A stretch of DNA of 55,090 nt, taken from the NCBI GenBank assembly GCA_934424575.1, contig CAKRXU010000017.1:1-55090 (forward strand), in the 5' to 3' direction. The notes below the pieces were generated by a model, which saw nothing but the letters and a program-made list of their open reading frames with translations, did no database searches and was not told where the DNA came from. Both the position numbers and the translations under genes were made by a program. The DNA is from an uncultured Blautia sp. GTDB taxonomy: Bacteria > Bacillota > Clostridia > Lachnospirales > Lachnospiraceae. This document shows, piece after piece, positions 15,797-24,543 of this stretch (the stretch's first letter is position 1; every line of letters begins with the position of its first letter).

Positions 15797-17310
15797 TTAT
15801 TCTTCTTCTCCTCAGGGCACTTCTTCGAATCCTGTGGTGCCTCTTTTTCTATAGTTTCTGCCTTTTCTTCCGGCTGTCCTGCTTCTTCCTTTTCTAATTC
15901 TCTCAGCACTTCCTCGCAGCCTTCCTCCGGCTCTCTCTCGTCAAACGGAACAAAGCTTGCATGATGTCCCACATATTTGTATGCCGGACGGATGATCTTG
16001 CTTGCATTGAGGATCTCCTCAAGACGATGCGCGCTCCATCCCGGGATACGTGCGATCGCGAAAATCGGCGTGAACAGCTCTTTCGGGATTCCAAGCATAG
16101 TATATACGAAACCGCTGTAAAAGTCTACGTTTGCGCAGACATTTTTGAAAAGTCTTCTCTGTTCCATGACCAGTCTTCCGGCAAGGCGTTCTACGAGTTC
16201 GTAGAGGGCAAATTCCTTCATCATTCCCTTCTCCATTGCGAGGTCTTTGGCAAATCTCTTGAGGATGACTTCACGTGGGTCGGAAAGGGTATAAACAGCA
16301 TGTCCCATACCGTAGATCAGACCGCTGTGGTCGAAGGCTTCTTTGTTCAGGATCTTGCGGAGATAAGCTTCTACCTCTTTCTCGTCGGTCCAGTCTTTGA
16401 CGTTTGCCTTGATGTCCTCGAACATATTCTGGACTTTGAGGTTTGCACCACCATGACGAGGTCCCTTGAGGGAACCGATGGATGCTGCAACGGAAGAATA
16501 GGTGTCTGTTCCTGATGAGGTAACTACGTGTGTGGTGAATGTAGAGTTGTTACCACCGCCATGCTCTGCATGAAGAATCAGTGCGATGTCGAGAACCTTT
16601 GCTTCCAGTTCTGTGTATTTGCCGTCCGGACGGAGCATCAGAAGGAGGTTTTCTGCGAGGGAAAGGCCCTTCTGTGGATTGCGGATGAACAGGGTCTCAT
16701 CTTTACGGAAATGTCTGTAGGAATGATAGGAATATACTGCGATCAGAGGCAGTTTCGCGATCATTTCGATACTCTGACGGAGAACGTTTTCTGCGGAGGT
16801 GTCCTCTGGTTTGGAGTCGTAGGTGTACAGAGTGAGGATACATCTCTGCATTGCGTTCATGATATCGCCGTTGGAGGCTTTCATGACAACGTCACGGACA
16901 AAACGTCCGGACAGGGTCTCGAAGTTTGCCATAATGTTTTTGAAAACTTCCATGTCCTTGTCGGATGGAAGTCTGCCGAACAGAAGGAGGTAAATAGTTT
17001 CCTCAAAACCGAATTTACGTCCGTTGAGGCCGTCTACGATATCGTTTACATTATATCCCTGATAGTACAGTCTGCCGTGTGCAGGGATCTTACGTCCGTT
17101 GATCAGGTCGTAGCCTGTAACGTCTGAGATCTCGGTAAGTCCTGTCAGGACACCCTTACCTGCGGAGTCACGCAGTCCTCTCTTTACATCGTATTCTACA
17201 TATAGATTCGGGTTGATCCGATGGCCATTCATCAGTTCTTCCCCCAGCAGCTCCATGCTCTCTCTCAGGCTGCCCATCTCGTCAAGATTCATCATTTCAT
17301 GATCTGCCAT
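15793..17310 (-). CDS. gltA: Citrate synthase with charged C-terminal tail
   Basis: Condenses acetyl-CoA and oxaloacetate to citrate, feeding glutamate synthesis in anaerobes with a partial TCA cycle. 505 residues. Catalytic residues are visible as His in LHAEHGGGNNS, His in GMGHAVYTL, and Asp in NVDFYSGFVY. The start is ATG 17310 (MADHEMM), with AAGGAGAG 7 bases upstream; an ATG 18 bases earlier overlaps that site. After the domain there is a tail of about 40 residues very rich in Glu and Lys, unlike the standard enzyme. Forms a two-gene operon with trpS. Confidence 0.94.
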   Translation of the reverse strand: MADHEMMNLDEMGSLRESMELLGEELMNGHRINPNLYVEYDVKRGLRDSAGKGVLTGLTEISDVTGYDLINGRKIPAHGRLYYQGYNVNDIVDGLNGRKFGFEETIYLLLFGRLPSDKDMEVFKNIMANFETLSGRFVRDVVMKASNGDIMNAMQRCILTLYTYDSKPEDTSAENVLRQSIEMIAKLPLIAVYSYHSYRHFRKDETLFIRNPQKGLSLAENLLLMLRPDGKYTELEAKVLDIALILHAEHGGGNNSTFTTHVVTSSGTDTYSSVAASIGSLKGPRHGGANLKVQNMFEDIKANVKDWTDEKEVEAYLRKILNKEAFDHSGLIYGMGHAVYTLSDPREVILKRFAKDLAMEKGMMKEFALYELVERLAGRLVMEQRRLFKNVCANVDFYSGFVYTMLGIPKELFTPIFAIARIPGWSAHRLEEILNASKIIRPAYKYVGHHASFVPFDEREPEEGCEEVLRELEKEEAGQPEEKAETIEKEAPQDSKKCPEEKKNK

Positions 17311-17426
17311 TTTTGCTCTCTCCTTCATCTGTGTATTTCTCGTACTGGTATGATAATAAAATTTTTCTATTATTCAGCGGTCTGTTATAATACATATTCG
17401 TGCTTTACCAGACTAAATTGTAATCT

Positions 17427-17455
17427 ATTTTACACGAATGCATGCAAAAATACAA
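17427..17455 (-). promoter_or_regulatory. Candidate promoter of citrate synthase-trpS
   Basis: Reverse strand -35 TTGTAT (17450-17455), 17-base spacer, -10 TAAAAT (17427-17432). A second TATTAT-like -10 lies closer to the gene near 17390 without a clear -35. Confidence 0.45.
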
Positions 17456-17490
17456 TAGATAAATGGAGAAAACTTTCGTGGAGGAAAATT

Positions 17491-17838
17491 TTACAGTAAA
17501 AAATCATCCGATCCTTCTGCTTCTTCTGTGTTGAATTTGACCAGATCTATCTGTGCTCCCGGAATGAATTTATCCGGCCGCTCTGCAAACATAAGCACAC
17601 CGATATTCAGCAGCAACTGTAAGTGATGCCGGTCTGATCCAGTAATACATGCGTCTGTCTTTTTTCGTTCCTTTTTGTGCATATACATCTATCGGTGCCT
17701 GATATGGTCCGCTGTCACCGGCACTGCACCACAGATCGTATGGATAATATCGTTAGGGTTCCAGCCTTCTTTATATTCTACCCTGTTCTGCTCAACAGTC
17801 CGGCCTTTAAGTAATTTCTCTAGTTTTAGCGGTATCAT
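17491..17838 (-). pseudogene. Remnant of an AlbA_2/divergent-AAA ATP-binding protein
   Basis: Two pieces of one protein family survive. Reading leftward from ATG 17836-17838, the frame gives MIPLKLEKLLKGRTVEQNRV, then EYKEGWNPNDIIHTICGA, the start of the AlbA_2 putative DNA-binding domain, then runs to a stop. Downstream, in another frame, comes ITGSDRHHLQLLLNIGVLMF and later GAQIDLVKFNTEEAEGSDDF, which matches the central part of the same COG2865-type proteins. Roughly 150 internal residues and the whole C-terminal half are missing. An internal deletion plus truncation explains this; the gene cannot make a functional product. Confidence 0.7.
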
Positions 17839-17841
17839 CCT

Positions 17842-18195
17842 TCACCCCCGAATCTTCTCCTCCCACTCCTTCTCGCGGAATCCGGTCAGGACGAAGTCTT
17901 CGCCAATCACGAGGGGGCGTTTGACCAGCATGCCGTCGGTGGCGAGGAGTCTGAGCTGTTCGTCTTCGGTCATCTCTGGAAGTTTGTCCTTGAGGTTCAT
18001 CTGCTTATAGAGCATTCCGCTGGTATTGAAGAATTTCTTGAGCGGCAGGCCGCTTTTTCCGTACCATTCCTTTAATTCTTCATAGGTAGGATTTTCATCC
18101 ACGATCGCGCGCTCCTCAAAAAAGATTTTGTGCTCCTCCAGCCATTTGAGAGCTTTCTGACAGGTGCTACATTTTCGGTATACCAATACTAACAT
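17842..18195 (-). CDS. ArsC/Spx-family thioredoxin-fold protein
   Basis: 117-residue protein of the ArsC/Spx/YffB family. The redox motif is CSTC at residues 9-12 (VYRKCSTCQKALKWL), a CxxC as in Spx. It continues with the typical LKKFFNTSG and the LVKRPLVI proline loop. It could be an Spx-like RNA polymerase-binding regulator or a reductase of unknown substrate; the short length and lack of arsenic genes argue against arsenate resistance. GGAGG lies 9 bases before the ATG. Confidence 0.85.
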   Translation of the reverse strand: MLVLVYRKCSTCQKALKWLEEHKIFFEERAIVDENPTYEELKEWYGKSGLPLKKFFNTSGMLYKQMNLKDKLPEMTEDEQLRLLATDGMLVKRPLVIGEDFVLTGFREKEWEEKIRG

Positions 18196-18348
18196 AATGA
18201 TGTTCCTCCTCTTTATAGAGATATTAAGCCTCTTTTGTTCTATGATACCTTACCGCCACTGCACTGTCAACGAGCAGTTTTTGTAAGGTTTTGTCGAAAA
18301 ACAGGTCATGTGAAATACTTGTTTTTTGTTACTATTTTCTTCTGCCGG

Positions 18349-18379
18349 TCTGGTAATCTCGGTGAGAATCTGGTACAAT
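18349..18379 (+). promoter_or_regulatory. Extended -10 promoter with direct repeats, bile salt hydrolase unit
   Basis: TGG-TACAAT (18371-18379) is an extended -10 element without a good -35. TCTGGTA occurs at 18349-18355 and again at 18369-18375, a spacing of exactly 20 bp (two helical turns) over the -35 to -10 region. A protein binding these repeats could control the unit. Confidence 0.45.
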
Positions 18380-18416
18380 ATGTTGCAGTGAATTAACTTG
18401 TTTAGGAGGTCCCATC

Positions 18417-18950
18417 ATGGGTTATGATAAACTTGAAAGAAATTTAATCGACATCATCAAAGAAGAGCAGGCAAAGCTTGGATTTTTTAGGGAGGATATC
18501 CGTCTGTACTATCCGCTTTCTTCTCTGAATCACTTCTTTGGTGCTGCTGACACCGCTGATGAGATGCAGGCACGTCTTGAAGTGCTTCCTGCTTCTATTA
18601 CAGACAAACTCGGAGACATCGAGGTTTCCCACAAGGGAGACCGCTTCTGCTTCCATATTCCGCAGCAGGGCACTGTCTATGTGCATGATAACACTGCCGG
18701 AAATGAATTTATCAAGGAACTTGTCAATCTGGTCGGCAGACATGGATGCACCATGGATGAAATCCTGGATCTGTTCCATGCTCATTCTGATGATGTTATC
18801 ACAGAAGAAATGAACAATGGTGAATTCGACCGCCTGATCCGCTTTGCGGACAAACCAGACGACACTTATTACTACTGTTTCAAAGACGAAGGATGCCACA
18901 TCATCTACCACCGCTTCCTTCCAGAAGACTACGCTGATTTCGATTTCTGA
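18417..18950 (+). CDS. Conserved protein of unknown function (DUF3877-like)
   Basis: 177 residues, acidic, soluble, no membrane segment or signal peptide. The sequence (MGYDKLERNLIDIIKEEQ, later RLYYPLSSLNHFF) resembles the Firmicutes DUF3877 family; that assignment is from memory and unconfirmed. It is the first gene of a three-gene plus-strand unit, 14 bases before the bile salt hydrolase, with AGGAGG in front of the ATG. No function can be assigned. Confidence 0.75.
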   Translation: MGYDKLERNLIDIIKEEQAKLGFFREDIRLYYPLSSLNHFFGAADTADEMQARLEVLPASITDKLGDIEVSHKGDRFCFHIPQQGTVYVHDNTAGNEFIKELVNLVGRHGCTMDEILDLFHAHSDDVITEEMNNGEFDRLIRFADKPDDTYYYCFKDEGCHIIYHRFLPEDYADFDF

Positions 18951-18964
18951 TAAGGAGATTTTTT

Positions 18965-19939
18965 ATGTGTACTGCTGCCACTTACAAAACCAGAGATTTT
19001 TATTTCGGAAGGACTCTCGATTATGAGTTTTCCTACGGCGACCAGATCACGATCACGCCGCGGAATTATCCTTTTCATTTCCGTCATGCAGGAGTGATCG
19101 ATACGCACTTTGCGATCATCGGCATGGCACATGTCGCTGAGAATTATCCGCTGTATTACGATGCCATCAATGAGAAAGGGCTCGGCATGGCAGGACTGAA
19201 TTTCGTCGGAAACGCCGCCTATGCAGACGTAAAGCCAGGACTTAATAACATTGCACAGTTTGAATTCATCCCGTGGATCCTCAGCCAGTGCACTTCCGTC
19301 ACAGAAGTCCGCACACTTCTGTCCAGAATGAACCTGGTAAACACACCGTTCAGCAAGCAGTTTCCACTGGCACAGCTCCACTGGATCATCTCCGACAAGG
19401 AGGAATCCATGTCCGTGGAATCCATGTCCGACGGGCTTCATATCTACGACAATCCGGTGGGTGTCCTCACCAACAATCCACCGTTTCCACAGCAGATGTT
19501 CCAGTTAAACAACTACATGCATCTGTCGCCGAAACAGCCCGCCAATACTTTTGCTGACGATCTGGCACTTTCTGCCTACAGCCGCGGCATGGGGGCACTC
19601 GGACTTCCCGGCGACCTTTCTTCTGCTTCCCGCTTTGTCCGCGTCGCCTTTACCAGAATGAACGCAAGATCCGGCGAGTCCGAACTGGAAAGCGTCAGCC
19701 AGTTTTTCCATATCCTCGGCTCCGTTGACCAGCAGAGAGGCTGCTGTGAAGTTGCAGACGGTAAATATGAGATCACACTCTACACATCCTGCTGCAATGC
19801 CACCAAGGGCATTTACTACTACACCACTTACGAAAATCATCAGATCACCGCCGTTGACATGAAACGTGAAAATCTGGACAGCCGGACACTTATCTGTTAT
19901 CCTGTCATCCAGGGCGAAAAGATCCATTTTCAGAATTAA
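18965..19939 (+). CDS. bsh: Bile salt hydrolase (choloylglycine hydrolase family)
   Basis: N-terminal nucleophile hydrolase that deconjugates glycine- and taurine-conjugated bile acids. 324 residues. Cys2 becomes the nucleophile after Met removal (MCTAATY). Other active-site residues are visible: Arg16 and Asp19 (FGRTLDYE), Asn79 (AGLNFVGN), Asn169/170 (VLTNNPPF) and Arg222 (SSASRFVR). The segment YSRGMGALGLPGDLSSASRF is characteristic of true bile salt hydrolases rather than penicillin V acylases. No signal peptide, so it is cytoplasmic. It is flanked in one unit by the DUF3877-like gene and a 74-residue protein. Confidence 0.93.
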   Translation: MCTAATYKTRDFYFGRTLDYEFSYGDQITITPRNYPFHFRHAGVIDTHFAIIGMAHVAENYPLYYDAINEKGLGMAGLNFVGNAAYADVKPGLNNIAQFEFIPWILSQCTSVTEVRTLLSRMNLVNTPFSKQFPLAQLHWIISDKEESMSVESMSDGLHIYDNPVGVLTNNPPFPQQMFQLNNYMHLSPKQPANTFADDLALSAYSRGMGALGLPGDLSSASRFVRVAFTRMNARSGESELESVSQFFHILGSVDQQRGCCEVADGKYEITLYTSCCNATKGIYYYTTYENHQITAVDMKRENLDSRTLICYPVIQGEKIHFQN

Positions 19940-19958
19940 CCACACAAGGAGGCACAAT

Positions 19959-20183
19959 ATGAATTTCGGAGGCTTATTTCAGTTAAAAAATTCCTGGGCT
20001 GCTTTTACCAGAAATCATCCCAAATTTCCTAAATTTCTTCAGGCCGCAGGTGCTGCGATCACCCCTGATACCATCATCGAGATCAAAGTGACCACACCGG
20101 CCGGCAAAAAGATCGAAACCAATCTCAAGGTCAGACAGTCCGACATTGAACTTGTCAAAAACCTCGCAGACAGTGCAAAATAA
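19959..20183 (+). CDS. Small conserved protein, 74 residues, unknown function
   Basis: Begins MNFGGLFQLKNSWAAFTRNH and ends with a basic and acidic tail. AAGGAGG lies 6 bases before the ATG at 19959, 19 bases after the hydrolase stop, so it is clearly translated in the same unit. No signal peptide or metal-binding motif. A central IIEIKVTTPAGKKIETNLKV stretch looks like beta strands. I do not recognise the family. The frame is open further upstream, but that part overlaps the hydrolase and lacks a ribosome site. Confidence 0.75.
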   Translation: MNFGGLFQLKNSWAAFTRNHPKFPKFLQAAGAAITPDTIIEIKVTTPAGKKIETNLKVRQSDIELVKNLADSAK

Positions 20184-20200
20184 TATCTGTATCAGAAAGA

Positions 20201-20246
20201 AAGAGAAGAGGCGGCTTTTATCACAGCCGTATCTTCTCTTTTTTCT
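20201..20246. terminator. Bidirectional terminator between small protein and AraC gene
   Basis: AAGAGAAGA (20201-20209) pairs with TCTTCTCTT (20232-20240) with an inner CGGC/GCCG, followed by T runs on the plus strand and by T-rich sequence on the minus strand. It overlaps the last codons of the AraC gene. Confidence 0.75.
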
Positions 20247-21204
20247 GATTCGCCATACGAAACGCCCTCGGCGTCATGTTATAACGTTCTTTAAATACCC
20301 GGTGAAAATAACTTCCATTCTCGTAGCCGACCGCCGCGATCACATCACTGATCGGCAGGTCCGTCTCACACATCAGCTCTGCCGCCTTGCTCAGACGCTT
20401 GCGCTGGAGCAGTTCCTTGAAATTAAATCCTGTATTTTTCCGGATCATCTTGCTCAGTACATGCATCGGAAGGTGAAGCTGTTCGCAGAGTTCTGTCAGG
20501 GTCGCCGTCCTGTACTGCTGCTCGATATAATCCAGTGTCGTCATGGAGATCATATTTTCATACTGGTTCGGAAGGCGCATCTCCGCATACTGCACTGATT
20601 CCAGAAGATACAGGAAGATAAGTCCCATCGTCGTCTGATTGATCCGATTCTGGTCGCCCTTGCCTGTCACCAGTGAGTAGATCATATTTTCCAGAAGATT
20701 CTGGATCTGCAGCACTTCTGCCACCTTGAAATGAAGGTATTCGCCGCGCTCATCATCCTGCCGGAGCACATTTACCAGAAAATCCGCCAGCACATTGTTA
20801 TTCCCCGCCATCGTATAAGCCACATCAAAAAACTCCGGAAGGATCATGAAATTGATCGCGATATCTTCTTCTCCCGCCGGCAGGATCTCATGCCTTGTAA
20901 ACTGGTTCAGAAAAAGCAGTTCTCCCTGACGGAGCACCACTTCCTTGCCGCCAATGATATTGGTAAGCTGTCCCTGACAGACGTAAAGCACCTCGATAAA
21001 GTTATGGCGGTGCGATGGAAAATGCACAAACCGCGTATGGGTCCTGACCGCGATCAGCTTTCCCTCACTCAGCATCTTGGCGCTGTCCACCGTAAAGTCC
21101 TTCCCGGAAGTATAAAGATCCCTGTCTACCTCCGCGACTCCGTCCAGGATCCGCTGTTCTTCCTCTGTGATTTTTCTTAAATGCTCCAATAAAGCCTGCT
21201 GCAT
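20221..21204 (-). CDS. AraC-family regulator with cupin sensor domain
   Basis: 327 residues. An N-terminal cupin-like sensing domain (HFPSHRHNFIEVLYVCQGQL, then LRQGELLFLNQFTRHEI) is followed by a C-terminal double helix-turn-helix ending in PISDVIAAVGYENGSYFHRV. AraC proteins of this type usually activate carbohydrate genes. It is transcribed alone, between the bile salt hydrolase unit and ABC importer 1. Its target is not evident; importer 1, which faces the same way downstream of it, is one option. Confidence 0.9.
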   Translation of the reverse strand: MQQALLEHLRKITEEEQRILDGVAEVDRDLYTSGKDFTVDSAKMLSEGKLIAVRTHTRFVHFPSHRHNFIEVLYVCQGQLTNIIGGKEVVLRQGELLFLNQFTRHEILPAGEEDIAINFMILPEFFDVAYTMAGNNNVLADFLVNVLRQDDERGEYLHFKVAEVLQIQNLLENMIYSLVTGKGDQNRINQTTMGLIFLYLLESVQYAEMRLPNQYENMISMTTLDYIEQQYRTATLTELCEQLHLPMHVLSKMIRKNTGFNFKELLQRKRLSKAAELMCETDLPISDVIAAVGYENGSYFHRVFKERYNMTPRAFRMANQKKEKIRL

Positions 21205-21314
21205 ATGATATCTTCCTGCTTTCTGATCGTTACTTTTGCTGTTTCCTGTCTTTTTTACATTCTAACACGTATCTTATGACGATTGCAATATCCCCCCGGT
21301 TCCTGTACAACGCA

Positions 21315-21345
21315 GACAGGGCGAAGCCTTACGGCTCCGCCCTGT
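21315..21345. terminator. GC-rich terminator after ABC importer 1
   Basis: GACAGGGCG-A-AGCC (21315-21328) pairs with GGCT-C-CGCCCTGTC (21333-21345 region) around a short loop. It separates the substrate-binding protein gene from the AraC gene. Confidence 0.7.
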
Positions 21346-21398
21346 CCTTTAAGGATTTATCATATTCAGAAAAACTTTAGCTTCTCCAAACGCGCTGA

Positions 21399-22427
21399 TT
21401 AGTACAGTTTAGCGTAGTCAGCTACGTTGTCTGGTGTGAACTGAAGTGGCTCGCCAAGAACGATTTCTGTTCCTTCGTCATCAGCTGTTGTGATTGTGAA
21501 TTCACCCATGTCGCCAGCTGTGAATGTTTCGTCAACTGCACCAGTGATATCACCTTTTACAAGTGCCATTGTTGCATATGCGGAAAGGTTTCCAAGACCT
21601 TCCATATCCCACAGATAGAAGTATGGGCAGGAATGTGCATCGTCATCACCTGTGTACTCAACCATTTCGGACGGAAGTCCAAGACCTGTCAGTTTGCAGG
21701 AAGATTCGTTGTCCTGAAGGTATTTAGCAGCTGCAGCGATACCAACTGTTGTAGGTGCGCAGATAACTTTCAGATCCGGGTAGTTCTGAAGAAGAGCTGC
21801 TGTCTGGTCTGTAGATTTCTGAGGTTCGTCATCACCATAAGCTACTTCTACAAGTTCCAGTTTGCTGTATTTGTCATCGCCTTCCATGATGGATTTCATA
21901 GCGTCGATCCAAGCGTTCTGGTTTGCAGACTGAGATGTTGCAGAAAGGATAGCGAACTGTCCTTCTCCACCGGAGATATCAAGAACTGCATCCATAAGAG
22001 CCTGTCCAACAGCCTGTGTACCAGCCTGGTTTACGAATACCTGACGGCTGTCTTTGTTCGGAGCGGAGTCGAAGGAAGATACTTTGATTCCAGCGTCCAT
22101 AGCTTCTTCCAGTTTTGCCTGAAGAGCGTTAACATCGTTTGCAGAGATACAGATTGCATCTGGCTGCTGGGAGATCAGGTTGTCAAGAACTTTGATCTGA
22201 GCATCTGCTGTTGCTGCTTCCGGATAAACAACGTCTACAGTTGCACCTTCAGCTTCTGCTGTGTCTTTGAATGCTTTTGCAGCGATCTCGAAGAATGCGT
22301 TACCAGCTGATTTACCAACCAGTGCGATTTTCTGTCCGTCTCCAGCTTTGTCATCTGCCATTACAGGTGCTGCACAGCCGAGTACCATTGCTCCACAAAG
22401 AAGTGCGCTGATAATTTTTTTGTTCAT
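21399..22427 (-). CDS. Sugar ABC transporter substrate-binding protein (RhaS-like)
   Basis: Extracytoplasmic sugar-binding protein of 342 residues, periplasmic-binding type I fold. Signal peptide MNKKIISALLCGAMVLGCAA with a lipobox-like LGCA, so probably a lipoprotein. The mature part shares FAILSATSQSANQNAWIDAM and VTGLGLPSEM-like segments (here LTGLGLPSEMVEY) with rhizobial rhamnose-binding RhaS. Rhamnose or a related deoxyhexose is a reasonable guess. The start is ATG 22427, with GGAGG upstream; the frame runs further upstream without support. Last gene of importer 1. Confidence 0.9.
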   Translation of the reverse strand: MNKKIISALLCGAMVLGCAAPVMADDKAGDGQKIALVGKSAGNAFFEIAAKAFKDTAEAEGATVDVVYPEAATADAQIKVLDNLISQQPDAICISANDVNALQAKLEEAMDAGIKVSSFDSAPNKDSRQVFVNQAGTQAVGQALMDAVLDISGGEGQFAILSATSQSANQNAWIDAMKSIMEGDDKYSKLELVEVAYGDDEPQKSTDQTAALLQNYPDLKVICAPTTVGIAAAAKYLQDNESSCKLTGLGLPSEMVEYTGDDDAHSCPYFYLWDMEGLGNLSAYATMALVKGDITGAVDETFTAGDMGEFTITTADDEGTEIVLGEPLQFTPDNVADYAKLY

Positions 22428-22466
22428 TTTGTTTTCCTCCCTTGGAAATATAGTTTTTATTTGCAA

Positions 22467-22491
22467 CTGCTCCCCTGCTACGAGGGAGCAG
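22467..22491 (-). promoter_or_regulatory. Intergenic hairpin before the importer 1 binding-protein gene
   Basis: An 8-bp stem, CTGCTCCC (22467-22474) with GGGAGCAG (22484-22491), lies in the 110-base gap between permease and binding-protein genes. Such hairpins often raise the binding-protein level by stabilising its mRNA or ending part of the upstream transcript. Confidence 0.5.
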
Positions 22492-22537
22492 CCACCTTCA
22501 TGATTAATATTATACTGCTGTACCACGTTCAGTACAA

Positions 22538-23545
22538 TCAGTTTTTCTTTACACTCATAGCACGTTTTACATTTCCGATGATGTTCGGAAGTGCTACTGC
22601 TGCGATCAGAAGAGCACCGATGATCAGCAGGATAACCTGTGCATTGACGTTTCTCTGACCAAGACCTACACGAAGGCAAACGATGATGAATGCGGAAATA
22701 ACGCCACCAACGATATTACCTTTACCACCTGTAGAGGAGATACCTCCAAATACTGCCATAGCGATGGCATCCATTTCAAATCCATTACCGGTTGTGGTGT
22801 TTGCACCGTAGGAAGAAGAAACCAGAAACAGTGCACACAGTCCGGAAATTGTACCCATAATGGTGTAGATGATGAAACGGATCTTCTGTACATGAACACC
22901 TGAATAATATGCTGTCAGACGGTTAGTACCGATCGCATATACACGGCGTCCAAATGTGCTCTTGCCTAAGATCACTGCAAAGATCACAGAAAGGATAACT
23001 ACAAGGAACAGGATGTACGGAACACTTCCGATCTTTCCACCGATCGCACGGAAACCATCTGTATTGCTTGCAGAAATACTACCGCCGCTTCCAAGAACGA
23101 TCTCAGAGATACCACGGAAGATGATCTGTGTTGCCAGTGTTACGATCATTGGAGGCAGTTCCTGGAATTTTGTAAGAATAAATCCATTGACTGCACCGCA
23201 GATCGTACCAACACCAAGTGCTGTGATAACAACTACGATAAATGGAGCATTTGTATTGCAGACAATACAGCTCATTGTTGCAGAGAGGCAGACGATCGCA
23301 CCTACGGAGATATCGATCTCGCCAAGTACCAGGATGTATGCCATCGGCAGCATCATGAATACTTCTGCCAGATAAACCGGCATCTGACGGAGCAGACTGC
23401 TCAGGTTATAATACTCAGAAAACATTGCACAGAAAATGTTGACTGCAATAAACAGCAGAACCAGGATTCCCTCCCAGGAGAAGATCATTTTCTTCACTGG
23501 GCTTTCCGGCACATTATTAATACTTCTTCCAGATTTTCCAGCCAT
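22538..23545 (-). CDS. Sugar ABC transporter permease (RbsC/RhaQ type)
   Basis: Integral membrane permease of 335 residues with about ten hydrophobic helices. Family features: LGEIDISVGAIVCLSA (the ribose-type GG/GE-IDxSVG motif), NGFILTKFQELPPMIVTLAT and the cytoplasmic FGRRVYAIGTN loop. Pairs with the neighbouring permease, 2 bases apart, as a heterodimeric channel for importer 1. Confidence 0.92.
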   Translation of the reverse strand: MAGKSGRSINNVPESPVKKMIFSWEGILVLLFIAVNIFCAMFSEYYNLSSLLRQMPVYLAEVFMMLPMAYILVLGEIDISVGAIVCLSATMSCIVCNTNAPFIVVVITALGVGTICGAVNGFILTKFQELPPMIVTLATQIIFRGISEIVLGSGGSISASNTDGFRAIGGKIGSVPYILFLVVILSVIFAVILGKSTFGRRVYAIGTNRLTAYYSGVHVQKIRFIIYTIMGTISGLCALFLVSSSYGANTTTGNGFEMDAIAMAVFGGISSTGGKGNIVGGVISAFIIVCLRVGLGQRNVNAQVILLIIGALLIAAVALPNIIGNVKRAMSVKKN

Positions 23546-23547
23546 GA

Positions 23548-24543
23548 TTACATCTCCCTTCCTTTCAGTGCATTCTTGTCAGCGATACGCTGCAGGATTA
23601 CGTTCATTACTACTACTACAAGGATAATGATACCCTTGATCGTGTTCAGCCATAACTGGTTGAAGAATGGGATCAGCGGAAGTGCTTTTGCAATTGTTGC
23701 AAGGATCAGGGATCCAAGTAAAGCACCGACAACTGTACCACGTCCACCGCTCATGCTTACACCACCGATAACGCAGGCTGCGATAACGTCCATCTCACCG
23801 CCGTACTGCATGTCAGGCATTGCAGATGCATATATAGAAACCTGAAGTGCACCGCCAAGACCTGCCAGAAGACCCATGATCGTATAAACAAGAAGTTTGA
23901 TATTCTTTACATTAATACCGGATACTTCTGCTGCACTCGGGTTACTTCCGACTGCGTAGATCATACGACCGGTTCTGGTCCATTTCATAAACCAGAAGAA
24001 AAATACATAGCATACAATGATCACCCAGATGACTGCGTTCAGTCCCAGGAATTTTGTTGTTGCAAAGTTTTTGAAATCACCAAGTGCTGCTGCACTCGCC
24101 CATTCACCACCGTGTGATACCTGATAGCCAAGTGCACGGTAGATGTACATGAAGCCCATGGTTGCGATGATCGGAGGAACATCTGCTCTTGAAATGATCA
24201 GACCAACGATAGCTCCGCAGACAATACCGATCACGATCGCGATCAGGAATGCAAGTGCTGTGCTGGAAATGTGTTCATATTTCAGAAGCATACCAATGCT
24301 CATACCGGAAAGTGCAAGTGTTGACATGATAGAAATATCAATACCGCCAACAAGCATTACGCAAAGCATACCAAGTGACATTACCATTGTTACTGCATTG
24401 TTTTTCAGCATATCCATCAGTGACTTAGGAGTCAGGAAAGATGGATTGATCGCTGTAACGATTACAAAAAGAACGATCAGGACAACTGCAAGCAGTGCTT
24501 CACGGGAGCCTGTGATCTTTTTCATAACTGATTTCTTTTCCAT
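23548..24543 (-). CDS. Sugar ABC transporter permease (RbsC/RhaP type)
   Basis: 331 residues, membrane permease of the same family as its downstream partner. Shows LVGGIDISIMSTLALSGMSI, SRADVPPIIATMGFMYIYR and TGRMIYAVGSNPSAAEVSGI. Its ATG overlaps the stop of the ATPase gene (TAATG), implying coupled translation. Two different permeases with one double-domain ATPase match the RhaTPQ layout rather than the homodimeric ribose system. Confidence 0.92.
   Translation of the reverse strand: MEKKSVMKKITGSREALLAVVLIVLFVIVTAINPSFLTPKSLMDMLKNNAVTMVMSLGMLCVMLVGGIDISIMSTLALSGMSIGMLLKYEHISSTALAFLIAIVIGIVCGAIVGLIISRADVPPIIATMGFMYIYRALGYQVSHGGEWASAAALGDFKNFATTKFLGLNAVIWVIIVCYVFFFWFMKWTRTGRMIYAVGSNPSAAEVSGINVKNIKLLVYTIMGLLAGLGGALQVSIYASAMPDMQYGGEMDVIAACVIGGVSMSGGRGTVVGALLGSLILATIAKALPLIPFFNQLWLNTIKGIIILVVVVMNVILQRIADKNALKGREM

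Noticed and set aside
17842..18195. Arsenate reductase
   Set aside because: It has a CxxC Spx-like motif and no arsenic resistance genes around it.
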